This document shows positions 1 through 6,386 of a stretch of 64,000 nt of DNA, piece by piece. The first letter of the stretch is position 1. Each line of letters starts with the position of its first letter. The stretch is from Variovorax paradoxus NBRC 15149. Its GTDB lineage: Bacteria; Pseudomonadota; Gammaproteobacteria; Burkholderiales; Burkholderiaceae_C. The position numbers and the translations under genes were made by a program. The notes under the pieces are model-generated. The model saw only the letters and a program-made list of their open reading frames with translations, did no database searches and was not told the DNA's origin. Where the stretch lies: NCBI RefSeq assembly GCF_001591365.1, contig NZ_BCUT01000005.1, positions 496,001 to 560,000 on the forward strand, written 5' to 3'.

Positions 1-654
1 GGCTTCGATTTTCCGTTCGGCCTTCCGCGCGAACTGGTGGAGCATCTGGGATGGCCCACGGAGTGGAACGCGCTCATGAGCCACTATGCGGGCCTCGGCC
101 GCGCCGAGATCCGCGCCACCTTCGCGGCCTTCTGCGCCGCCCGTCCGGCCGGCGGCAAGTTCGCGCACCGGGCGACCGACGGACCTGCGGGTTCGAGCAC
201 GTCGATGAAATGGGTCAATCCGCCGGTGGCTTTCATGCTCCATGCGGGCGTGCCGCCGCTCTTGGACGCGGGCGCGAGCCTGCCGGGGCTGCACGCCGGC
301 AGCAACGGCCGCCGCGTGGCGCTCGAGGCCTATCCGGGGCTGCTCGCGCGCGAGCTGATCGGCCGCCGCAGCTACAAGAGCGACGAATCCGCAAAGCAGA
401 CGCCCGAGCGGCTGGCCGCGCGCACCGACCTGCTCGCGGCGCTCGAAGCCGGCACCACGCGGCTCGGGCTGCGGCTGGCGCTCAGCGGCGCCCAGCGCGC
501 CGAGCTGCTGGGCGACGCCCGTGGCGACCACATCGATGCGGTACTTTGCCTCGTGCAGGCCGCCTGGGGCGCGCAGCGCGCTTCCACGCCCGGTCCGGGC
601 TACGGCTTGCCGGAGCAGTTCGATCCGCTCGAAGGCTGGATCGTCACGGCTTGA
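1..654 (+). CDS. DUF429 family protein, 5' end missing
   Basis: The frame is open from the first base, so the true start lies upstream of the window; 217 residues are visible before the TGA. The visible part opens with GFDFPFGLP, which resembles the Asp-containing beta-strand at the start of DUF429 proteins, and ends with a segment rich in D-x-H-x-D-A residues (GDHIDAVLCL) typical of the same family. DUF429 proteins are thought to have an RNase H-like fold, but no reaction is established, so I assign none. It is followed by a 132-bp gap and then an independent lipoprotein gene on the same strand. The family call rests on pattern recognition only. Confidence 0.7.
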   Translation, partial: GFDFPFGLPRELVEHLGWPTEWNALMSHYAGLGRAEIRATFAAFCAARPAGGKFAHRATDGPAGSSTSMKWVNPPVAFMLHAGVPPLLDAGASLPGLHAGSNGRRVALEAYPGLLARELIGRRSYKSDESAKQTPERLAARTDLLAALEAGTTRLGLRLALSGAQRAELLGDARGDHIDAVLCLVQAAWGAQRASTPGPGYGLPEQFDPLEGWIVTA

Positions 655-786
655 CCCCTTCCGTCCTACAGGGTTTCGCGCCGCCGGCCATCCCTGCCGG
701 TTCGCTCCGAAAGCTAGAGTGAGCCGTGGCCCGTCCCTTCGGGCCACGCCTTTCCCTGCTCCCTGCGAGCGACTGGAGGATTCCCA

Positions 787-1287
787 ATGAACAATATTCG
801 CCGAACAACCATCGCCATGCCGTTTTCGCGCGCATGGCTCGCCGTGCTGCTGGCCGGCGCCGCGCTGACCCTCGCCGCCTGCGACAACGCGGGCAACCGC
901 ACCGCGGGCGAGAAGCTCGACAGCGCCATCGCAAAGACCGAGAAGGCGGCCGACACGGCCGCCGCCAAGACCGCGGAGGCCCTGAAGGAAGCGAAGGCGA
1001 AGATCGACGCCTCCGGCACCGCCGCCGAGGTGAAGGACGCCGCAAAGAACGCCGGCGCGGCCGTGAGCGCCACGGTGGACGATGCCGCGATCACCGCGTC
1101 GGTGTCCGCGGGCCTCGCCAAGGATCCGGACCTGAGCGCGATCAAGATCGACGTCGACACCAAGGGCGGCGTCGTGAGCCTGAAGGGCCCCGCACCCACG
1201 GCCGCCGCCAAGGCGCGCGCCGAGGAGATCGCCAAGGGCGTGCAGGGCGTGACCTCGGTGAACAACCAGCTCGAGGTCAGAAGCTGA
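787..1287 (+). CDS. BON-domain lipoprotein (OsmY-like)
   Basis: The 166-residue protein has a lipoprotein signal with the lipobox TLAAC, giving a lipidated Cys at residue 32. An Ala/Lys-rich helical stretch follows (about 35-95, looking like an amphipathic stalk), then one BON domain (about 97-165) containing SAGLAKDPDLSAIKIDV and VSLKGPAP. BON domains occur in periplasmic or outer-membrane proteins such as OsmY that protect the envelope under stress, probably by contacting phospholipid. ATG at 787 has the purine-rich GGAGGA about 8 bases before it; Met11 is a possible alternative start. It is monocistronic and ends at a clear terminator. Next to a ferritin-like and DUF883/holin-like operon, it fits a stress-response neighbourhood. 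Confidence 0.88.
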   Translation: MNNIRRTTIAMPFSRAWLAVLLAGAALTLAACDNAGNRTAGEKLDSAIAKTEKAADTAAAKTAEALKEAKAKIDASGTAAEVKDAAKNAGAAVSATVDDAAITASVSAGLAKDPDLSAIKIDVDTKGGVVSLKGPAPTAAAKARAEEIAKGVQGVTSVNNQLEVRS

Positions 1288-1305
1288 CCGTTTCCCTTGC
1301 CCAGC

Positions 1306-1332
1306 AAAAAGCCCGGTTCGTCCGGGCTTTTT
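1306..1332. terminator. Bidirectional Rho-independent terminator
   Basis: The stem AAAAAGCCCGG pairs with CCGGGCTTTTT across a 5-nt TTCGT loop. The hairpin starts 18 bases after the stop of the BON-domain gene. The A-run on one side and T-run on the other let it act on both strands, so it can also stop transcripts of the minus-strand ferritin-like gene ending at 1371. Confidence 0.9.
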
Positions 1333-1370
1333 AATGGGAGAGAGGGCTGTTGCGGCCTCAGGAATCGCGC

Positions 1371-1931
1371 TCAGTGGCCGAGCCAGTCCTTGAGCTCGTC
1401 CGCGTGCTCTTCCTCGTCGGAAAGAATGTCTTCCAGCATGCGGCGGGTGGTCGGGTCCTTGTCGCCGATCAGCGCGATCATCTGCCGGTACGTTTCCACC
1501 GCGATGCGCTCGGCCACGAGGTTGGCGCGCACCATGGCCTGCAGGTCGGTGGATTCGTCGTAGCTCGCGTGGCTGCGGTCGAGCAGGTGCGTCGGCGCGA
1601 AGTCCGGCTCCCCGCCCAGCTGGACGATGCGTTCCGCGATGCGGTCGGCATGGGCCGATTCCTGGTTGGCGTGCACCATGAATTCCTCGGCGATCTTGGG
1701 CGACGACACGCCGTTGGCGGTGAAATAGTGGCGCTTGTAGCGCAGCACGCAAACCAGTTCGGTGGCCAGCGCGTCGTTCAGCAGCTTGAGCACATCGTCG
1801 CGCCAGGGGCCGTAGCTCGGCGTGACCGCGCCTTCGTCGAGGCTCTTGGCGGCGGCGCCGATGGCCTGCTCGTCGAGCACCAGGCGCTGGTGTTGTGCCG
1901 CGCCCGTGGCGGTGGAAGCATTGGCATTCAT
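1371..1931 (-). CDS. Ferritin-like diiron protein (bacterioferritin/Dps-like)
   Basis: The 186-residue protein has a four-helix ferritin-like fold and conserved di-iron ligands: Glu58 (ATELVC), Glu91-x-x-His94 (QESAHAD), Glu141 (AERIAVE) and Glu173-x-x-His176 (EEEHADE). The layout matches bacterioferritin-like and Dps-like proteins that bind iron and remove Fe(II) and peroxide. The N-terminal 20 residues are Ala/Thr-rich and unstructured, as in many Dps-type proteins. Its ATG overlaps the TGA of the upstream gene (ATGA), so it is probably translationally coupled as the last gene of the operon running from 3436 down to 1371. Whether it forms a 12-mer or a 24-mer cannot be told from sequence. 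Confidence 0.85.
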   Translation of the reverse strand: MNANASTATGAAQHQRLVLDEQAIGAAAKSLDEGAVTPSYGPWRDDVLKLLNDALATELVCVLRYKRHYFTANGVSSPKIAEEFMVHANQESAHADRIAERIVQLGGEPDFAPTHLLDRSHASYDESTDLQAMVRANLVAERIAVETYRQMIALIGDKDPTTRRMLEDILSDEEEHADELKDWLGH

Positions 1932-2425
1932 GGAGAATCCTTTCGTGGGCTGGTGTTTTTCTGCATCAACGTGTTGACGACGTCAGCCACGTCCGATGTC
2001 TTGAGCACAGCCGCCAGCACCGCCGTGAAGGAGAGCAGGCGCCACGGCTTGGTCAGCACGATCACCGCCCCGGTGGCGGCCGCCAGCGCCATGAGCTTGG
2101 CGGGCTCCTTGCGGGCATAGTGTTCGAGCAAAGGGCGGGCGAGCTGGCCCACCGCATGGGCCGGATGGCGGCGCCACCAGCGCTCGGTCATGCTGCGGGC
2201 CATCGAAACCCATTGGTTGCGGCCGCGCGCCGGCGAGGCCCGCCGGTGGTCCGCCGCTTCGCCGGCGGCATGCATTCCTTCCGGACGTTCCTGCGCGGCG
2301 TGGCGCCGGCCGCGGCCGCCGTCGTCCGCCGGCTCGTCCTCGCCATTCAACTGCCTGACGAGCGCACGGCGCGAGATGGCCAGCCGCTCCTGCGGCGTCA
2401 GGAAGCTGCGCTCAGTGCCGTCCAT
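1928..2425 (-). CDS. Uncharacterised protein of a stress/envelope operon
   Basis: I do not recognise this 165-residue protein. It starts with MDGTERSFLTPQERLAISRR, has a charged, Arg/His/Gly-rich middle (about 40-75) and a C-terminal half with a hydrophobic stretch (about 115-145, LMALAAATGAVIVLTKPWR) that could insert in or lie on the membrane. ATG at 2425 was chosen over an upstream in-frame codon because it overlaps the end of the holin-like gene by 14 bp, the spacing expected in an operon, while the extension would lie deep inside that gene. Its TGA overlaps the ATG of the ferritin-like gene. Context suggests a small membrane-associated stress protein; no reaction can be assigned. Confidence 0.6.
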   Translation of the reverse strand: MDGTERSFLTPQERLAISRRALVRQLNGEDEPADDGGRGRRHAAQERPEGMHAAGEAADHRRASPARGRNQWVSMARSMTERWWRRHPAHAVGQLARPLLEHYARKEPAKLMALAAATGAVIVLTKPWRLLSFTAVLAAVLKTSDVADVVNTLMQKNTSPRKDSP

Positions 2426-2795
2426 GGCGAACTCCTGCTTCGTGCAGCGCCCGGAGGTCGGCGTCGACCTGGGCGCGCAGGTCGTCGAATCCATAGCCGG
2501 GGAAGGGCCGGACCGCCATCCAGGCGCAAATGGCGGCGATCACCAGCGCGACGCCGGGCACCGCCACCAGCACCCAGTGGAAGCTGCCGTGGAGCACGCC
2601 CATCAGCACGGCCACGCCGATGAGCCCCAGGGCCAGCAGGGCGCTGCCGACCGCCAGCACGCCGGCCACGATGCGGGCAACGATCCCGCGCCCCGCTTCC
2701 GAGGCCTCCTGTCTTACCAGTGCCGCGTAGTTGGCGGCGTGGTCGGCGATGAGTTCCGGATGCCCGAGCACCGTGGAAAAAATCGGATGAAGCAT
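2412..2795 (-). CDS. Phage holin family (DUF1469-like) two-TM protein
   Basis: The protein has 127 residues. An amphipathic N-terminus (LIADHAANYAALVRQEA) is followed by two adjacent membrane segments at about 40-65 (AGVLAVGSALLALGLIGVAVL) and 73-95 (WVLVAVPGVALVIAAICAW), then a charged C-terminus. This is the layout of the small proteins annotated as phage holin family or putative Actinobacteriophage holin III (DUF1469), such as E. coli YqjE. In chromosomes they normally sit with DUF883/ElaB-like proteins, as here, and are not linked to phage. The role is probably in membrane-associated stress physiology; the holin label is only a family name. Confidence 0.72.
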   Translation of the reverse strand: MLHPIFSTVLGHPELIADHAANYAALVRQEASEAGRGIVARIVAGVLAVGSALLALGLIGVAVLMGVLHGSFHWVLVAVPGVALVIAAICAWMAVRPFPGYGFDDLRAQVDADLRALHEAGVRHGRH

Positions 2796-2842
2796 GGTGC
2801 GCGGAACGGGTGGAACTGCCTGCGTGCCTTCAGCGGATCAGA

Positions 2843-3217
2843 TCAATAGTCGTCCCGGCGGTTGCGGCTGGCCAGCACGATGAGGGCGGTGATCGCGGCG
2901 CCGGCGGCGGCCGCAATCAGCACCGATCGCACGGGCTGGTCGGAGATGTAGCGTCCGGTGACGTCGGCTGCCTGTTCCAGCCGGCGCTGTGCGCGCGCGC
3001 TGGTGGTGGAGGCGGCGTCGAGGCCGCGCTGCACGGCCTGCTGCACGCGTGCGGCCAGTTGTTCGACCGCGGGTTCCGCGTCGCGGCGCAATTCGCGGAC
3101 CTTCTCGCCGGCCGCATTCACCGCGTTCTGTGCATAGGCCCGGGTCGTTTCCACCGCATCGTTGGCGGTCTGGCGGGCCTCGTCGGCAAGTTGCGAGGGA
3201 GTCTTGGTCGTGTTCAT
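2843..3217 (-). CDS. DUF883 (ElaB/YqjD-like) tail-anchored protein
   Basis: The 124-residue protein is mainly an Ala/Glu/Arg-rich helix (about 10-85) with heptad character (QLADEARQTANDAV, AEPAVEQLAARVQQAV). It ends in a single membrane segment (SVLIAAAAGAAITALIVLAS) and the basic tail RNRRDDY. This is the hallmark of the DUF883 family (ElaB, YqjD, YgaM), inner-membrane proteins that associate with ribosomes in stationary phase in E. coli. It lies between a DUF1328 peptide and a holin-like protein on the same strand. The start ATG at 3217 is preceded by a GGAAAGGA Shine-Dalgarno. Confidence 0.85.
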   Translation of the reverse strand: MNTTKTPSQLADEARQTANDAVETTRAYAQNAVNAAGEKVRELRRDAEPAVEQLAARVQQAVQRGLDAASTTSARAQRRLEQAADVTGRYISDQPVRSVLIAAAAGAAITALIVLASRNRRDDY

Positions 3218-3271
3218 GAATCTTTCCTTTCCGGGGAGATGAATTGCGGGAGCCTGTGGATCGTACCTACG

Positions 3272-3436
3272 CTACTTGCGTCGTAGCAAGCCGGCCAGGA
3301 AACTGGCGATGGCAAGCACGGCGAAGATCACGAAAAGGATCTTGGCGATCCCTACCGCGCTGGCCGCAATGCCACCGAAGCCGAACACGGCGGCGATCAG
3401 TGCGATGACCAGAAACACCACTGCGTAATACAACAT
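3272..3436 (-). CDS. DUF1328 small membrane peptide (YtjA-like)
   Basis: The 54-residue hydrophobic peptide begins MLYYAVVFLVIALIAAVFGF and has a second segment FVIFAVLAIASFLAGLLRRK, giving two transmembrane helices and a basic C-terminus. This matches the DUF1328/YtjA family of stress-linked membrane peptides. The ATG at 3436 is preceded by a strong Shine-Dalgarno (AAGGAG, 6 bases upstream), which decides the start against an in-frame codon 48 bases further up. As the first gene of the minus-strand group ending at 1371, it probably carries the operon promoter in the 191-bp gap before the sensor kinase; I see no convincing -35/-10 pair there. Confidence 0.8.
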   Translation of the reverse strand: MLYYAVVFLVIALIAAVFGFGGIAASAVGIAKILFVIFAVLAIASFLAGLLRRK

Positions 3437-3627
3437 GTGGACTCCTTCGAGGCTTCGCTCGTTGTTTGGAAATTGCGCGTCCAAGAGGAAATGAACGGCA
3501 CGTGGCCAACCTTAAGTGGACCCCCCTGCGAGGGGCTGTCAGCGGCTGGGCGCGGGGAGCGTAGGAGATGGCCGAGTTCCTTGCGCGCCGATCCGTGCAG
3601 AAATACCGCAGGGGTGCCGGCAAGCGC

Positions 3628-4971
3628 TCAGAGCGTCTTCGCGATCGGCAGCATGGCGCTCACGCGGGTGCCGCGGCCCGGCGTCGACGAGATCGTGAGC
3701 CTGCCCCTGGCCGCCTCGACCCGGTGGCGCATGCCGGCCAGGCCGTGCGTCGACGGACGGATGCGCTGGGGGTCGAAGCCCTTGCCGTTGTCGGCCACTT
3801 CAACGACCGCGTGGTTCTCGTAGTTCTTCAGCACGATCGTCGCTTCGCTGGCCTCGGCGTACTTGCCGATGTTGGTCAGGCTCTCCTGCACCATGCGGTA
3901 GATCGTGAGCTGGCGCGATTCGTCCATGGCCACCGGTTCGAGCACCATCTGGACCTGGATGCCCGAGCGTTCGGCGAACTCGCGCCCGAGGATCTCGAGC
4001 GACGCGACCAGCCCGAGGTTCGACAGCGACGACGGCCGCAGGTCCTCGATGATGCGGCGCTTGAGCGCGATGCCGCTGTTGAGCAGCTCGGTCAAGTGCT
4101 GCAGCCGCTGGGTGGCGTCGGGCGCCTCCAGCAACCGCGACTTGAGGCGTGCCACGTCCAGCTTGGCGGCGGTCAGCAGCGAGCCGAGTTCGTCGTGCAA
4201 CTCCCGCGCGAGATAGCCGCGCTCGGTTTCGCGCACGTCCTGCAGGTGCGTGGCCAGTTCGGCCAGCGATGCGGTGCGTTCGCGCACTTCGTCTTCGAGC
4301 GCATTGCGCTCGCGCTGCAGTGTTTCCTGCTGGCGCTCTCCGATGGAGCGCAGCGCGTGCGCCTGCCGCAGGTACAGGAAGAAGGCAAGGAACGCGGCAA
4401 GCGCGACGATGGCGGTGCCGATGCGCGCGAGCCGCAGCGACTTCATCACCTGGATCTGGCTCTGGTGCAGGGTCTGGTTGCTGATCTCCGCCAATTCGCC
4501 GGCGGCCTTGCGAATGGAATCCATTTCCTCGCGCCCCACGTCCGTCGTGATGACGAATTTCCAGGCCTCGTCCTTGCCGTCCTGCCGCAGCCGCACGCTC
4601 ATGTCCATTTCAGCGATCTTGCGCAGCACATGCTTCGAAAGCTCCGCCAGCCGCGTACGCTCGGCCGGGCGTTCGGCGTACAGTTGGCGTAGCGCCGCAA
4701 GGTGGCCGTCGACCTGCTTGACCGCCGTGTCGTAGGGTTGCCGGTAGCTGGCTTCGCCCGTCAGGAGGTAGCCTCGCTGGCCGGTTTCGGCATCGAGCAT
4801 GTTCTGCAGGATCTGGTTGAGCGTACCGCGCACCTTCAGCGCCGCGTCGATGTCTGCCAGGGCGCGGCTCGACTGGCGGTAGCCGGCCTCGTTGATCCCA
4901 ACGAGGGCCAGCGCGGCCAGCGCCGCGAGCAGCAGGCTCACGGCCATTTTTGGAGGGGCTAGCCAATGCAT
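3628..4971 (-). CDS. CHASE3 sensor histidine kinase, NarX/NreB class
   Basis: The 447-residue protein has TM1 (about 9-27), a periplasmic CHASE3-type helical sensor (about 35-180, with the typical MLDAETGQRGYLLTG), TM2 (about 184-202), a coiled coil, and a HisKA_3 dimerisation domain. The phospho-acceptor is His259 (ARELHDELGSLL). The HATPase domain carries the N-box QESLTNIGKYAEAS and glycine boxes DNGKGFD and GLAGMRHRV. HisKA_3 kinases pair with NarL-type regulators, and such a regulator starts 107 bp away in divergent orientation. ATG at 4971 was chosen because TM1 then starts within ten residues. CHASE3 ligands are mostly unknown, so the signal is open. Confidence 0.9.
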   Translation of the reverse strand: MHWLAPPKMAVSLLLAALAALALVGINEAGYRQSSRALADIDAALKVRGTLNQILQNMLDAETGQRGYLLTGEASYRQPYDTAVKQVDGHLAALRQLYAERPAERTRLAELSKHVLRKIAEMDMSVRLRQDGKDEAWKFVITTDVGREEMDSIRKAAGELAEISNQTLHQSQIQVMKSLRLARIGTAIVALAAFLAFFLYLRQAHALRSIGERQQETLQRERNALEDEVRERTASLAELATHLQDVRETERGYLARELHDELGSLLTAAKLDVARLKSRLLEAPDATQRLQHLTELLNSGIALKRRIIEDLRPSSLSNLGLVASLEILGREFAERSGIQVQMVLEPVAMDESRQLTIYRMVQESLTNIGKYAEASEATIVLKNYENHAVVEVADNGKGFDPQRIRPSTHGLAGMRHRVEAARGRLTISSTPGRGTRVSAMLPIAKTL

Positions 4972-5078
4972 GAAACTTTCGAAGGTGCTTTCAACACAAG
5001 TTCGTGAATAATTGACAACAAGCAGGGGACCGGCATGCTGCGGCTTGCGCAGGCGCGGCACAACGAAGAAAGTAACAG

Positions 5079-5711
5079 ATGATCAAAATTGGAATTGTGG
5101 ACGACCACGCCATCGTCAGATCTGGCCTCAGGCAGTTCTTCTCCGAACACGTCGATTTGCGCGTGGCCGGCGAAGCCGCCAGCGGGCGCGAGGCCATCGA
5201 GCTCGTGCGCACCACCGAACTCGACGTGCTGGTGATGGACCTTTCCATGCCGGGGCAGAGCGGCATCGACGCGCTCGCCATGATCCGCGCCAAGGCGCCG
5301 GACGTGGGCATCCTCATCCTGAGCGGCTATCCCGAAGAGCACTACGCGATGAATCTCATCCGCCAGGGTGCGAGCGGCTACCTCAACAAGGAATGCGATC
5401 CGATGGAGATCGTCAACGCCATTCGCACCATCTCGCTCGGCCGCCGCTACATCACGCCGGCCGTGGCGGAGCTGCTGGCACGCCAGCTCGACCGCAAGGA
5501 CGATGCCGCGCCGCACGAGCAGCTGTCGGAGCGCGAGTTCCAGGTGTTCCTGAAGCTCGCCAAGGGCGAGACGGCGGGCGACATCGCCAAGACGCTGTCG
5601 CTGTCGGTGAAGACCGTGAGCACCTACCGCACGCGCCTCATGGAGAAGATGAACCTGTCCTCCAACAGCGACCTCACGTACTACGCACTGAAGAACAAGC
5701 TGATCGATTGA
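5079..5711 (+). CDS. NarL/FixJ-type response regulator
   Basis: The 210-residue protein has an N-terminal receiver domain with acidic pocket DD (residues 8-9), phospho-acceptor Asp54 (LVMDLSMPG), Thr/Ser switch (ILSGYP) and the conserved Lys (YLNKE). A LuxR-type DNA-binding domain follows (about 145-205, LSEREFQVFLKLAKGETAGD and KTVSTYRTRLMEKM). It is divergent from the CHASE3 kinase and almost certainly its cognate partner. The shared 107-bp intergenic region probably holds both promoters. ATG at 5079 has AAAGTAACAG upstream, a weak ribosome-binding site. A hairpin terminator follows immediately. Targets are unknown. Confidence 0.93.
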   Translation: MIKIGIVDDHAIVRSGLRQFFSEHVDLRVAGEAASGREAIELVRTTELDVLVMDLSMPGQSGIDALAMIRAKAPDVGILILSGYPEEHYAMNLIRQGASGYLNKECDPMEIVNAIRTISLGRRYITPAVAELLARQLDRKDDAAPHEQLSEREFQVFLKLAKGETAGDIAKTLSLSVKTVSTYRTRLMEKMNLSSNSDLTYYALKNKLID

Positions 5712-5718
5712 TGGAAGC

Positions 5719-5737
5719 AGCCGCCTTGCGGCTTTTT
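5719..5737 (+). terminator. Rho-independent terminator after the NarL-type regulator
   Basis: AGCCGC pairs with GCGGCT around a CTT loop and is followed by TTTT. It lies 8 bases after the TGA of the response regulator and just before the end of the convergent stand-alone receiver gene. It should stop the plus-strand transcript. Confidence 0.85.
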
Positions 5738-5739
5738 CT

Positions 5740-6153
5740 TCAACCGGTGCCGCCGGTGCCGCTGGTGGGGCGGTGAGCCACCGCCTCCAGGATGCAGAAG
5801 TCGACCAGCGCGTCGATCTCGTTCGACTTGTCGAACACCGCATCCACGCCGAATTCGGCGCAGCGCCGCCGGATGTCGGGCGTTGCGTAGTTGCTGAGCA
5901 CCACCACCTTCTGGTTCGCCCGGCGTGAGGTGCAGGCCTGCAGCACGCCCAGGCCGCTGCCCTGCTTGAGGAAAAGGTCGACCACCGCCAGGTCCCACTC
6001 CTCGCTGTGGTCGTGCAGCCACTGCCTCGCATGGGCCTCGGTTTCGGCAAAGCCGACCACCGTCGTGCAGGTGAGTTCTTCCAGGGTGCCAATGAGGTTT
6101 TCACGGATCGTGAGGTTGTCTTCGACGATGTAGGTCTGCAATCTTGTCTCCAT
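5740..6153 (-). CDS. Stand-alone receiver-domain response regulator
   Basis: The 137-residue protein consists of one CheY-like receiver: acidic pair ED (11-12), phospho-acceptor Asp59 (LAVVDLFLKQGSG), switch Ser/Thr (VVVLSNYA) and the conserved Lys (AVFDKSNEID). The C-terminus is a short Gly/Thr tail with no output domain. ATG at 6153 gives the usual receiver start (METRLQTYIVEDN); the long upstream reading frame lacks family features. It lies convergent with the NarL-type regulator and could be a phosphate sink, an intermediate for the CHASE3 kinase, or work through protein contact. The partner is not evident from sequence. Confidence 0.85.
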   Translation of the reverse strand: METRLQTYIVEDNLTIRENLIGTLEELTCTTVVGFAETEAHARQWLHDHSEEWDLAVVDLFLKQGSGLGVLQACTSRRANQKVVVLSNYATPDIRRRCAEFGVDAVFDKSNEIDALVDFCILEAVAHRPTSGTGGTG

Positions 6154-6386
6154 GCCGAACCGCGCTTCCTCTGACGTTGGCAGGTGTCTTCGACGCCCCG
6201 CTGGCGAATGCCTGCACACCGGAAATTTGTGGCGCCGCCGACGAGCATCATGCAAGTTTCGGAGGAAGGGTGTTGTAGGCGCGTTCTGACGAAGGCGCTG
6301 GCGGGGCCCCTCCGTAGGCATTGCCTCACGGTTTCTGCGGTCCATTGCCGACCCGCGATGCACTGCGGCCGATATATCCCGTCGGC

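Noticed and set aside
2412..2795. Prophage remnant suggested by the holin-like gene
   Set aside because: DUF1469 holin-like genes are normal chromosomal companions of DUF883 genes; no capsid, tail, integrase or lysis genes are present.
3437..3627. A small RNA or promoter in the 191-bp gap between the sensor kinase and the DUF1328 gene
   Set aside because: Apart from a short CCCCT-GCG-AGGGG hairpin (3523-3535) without a T-run I see no promoter pair or conserved structure.
6154..6386. Genes or RNA in the 233-bp divergent gap before the AsmA-like gene
   Set aside because: No open frame with a ribosome-binding site, no tRNA fold and no notable repeat; it presumably only holds the two promoters.
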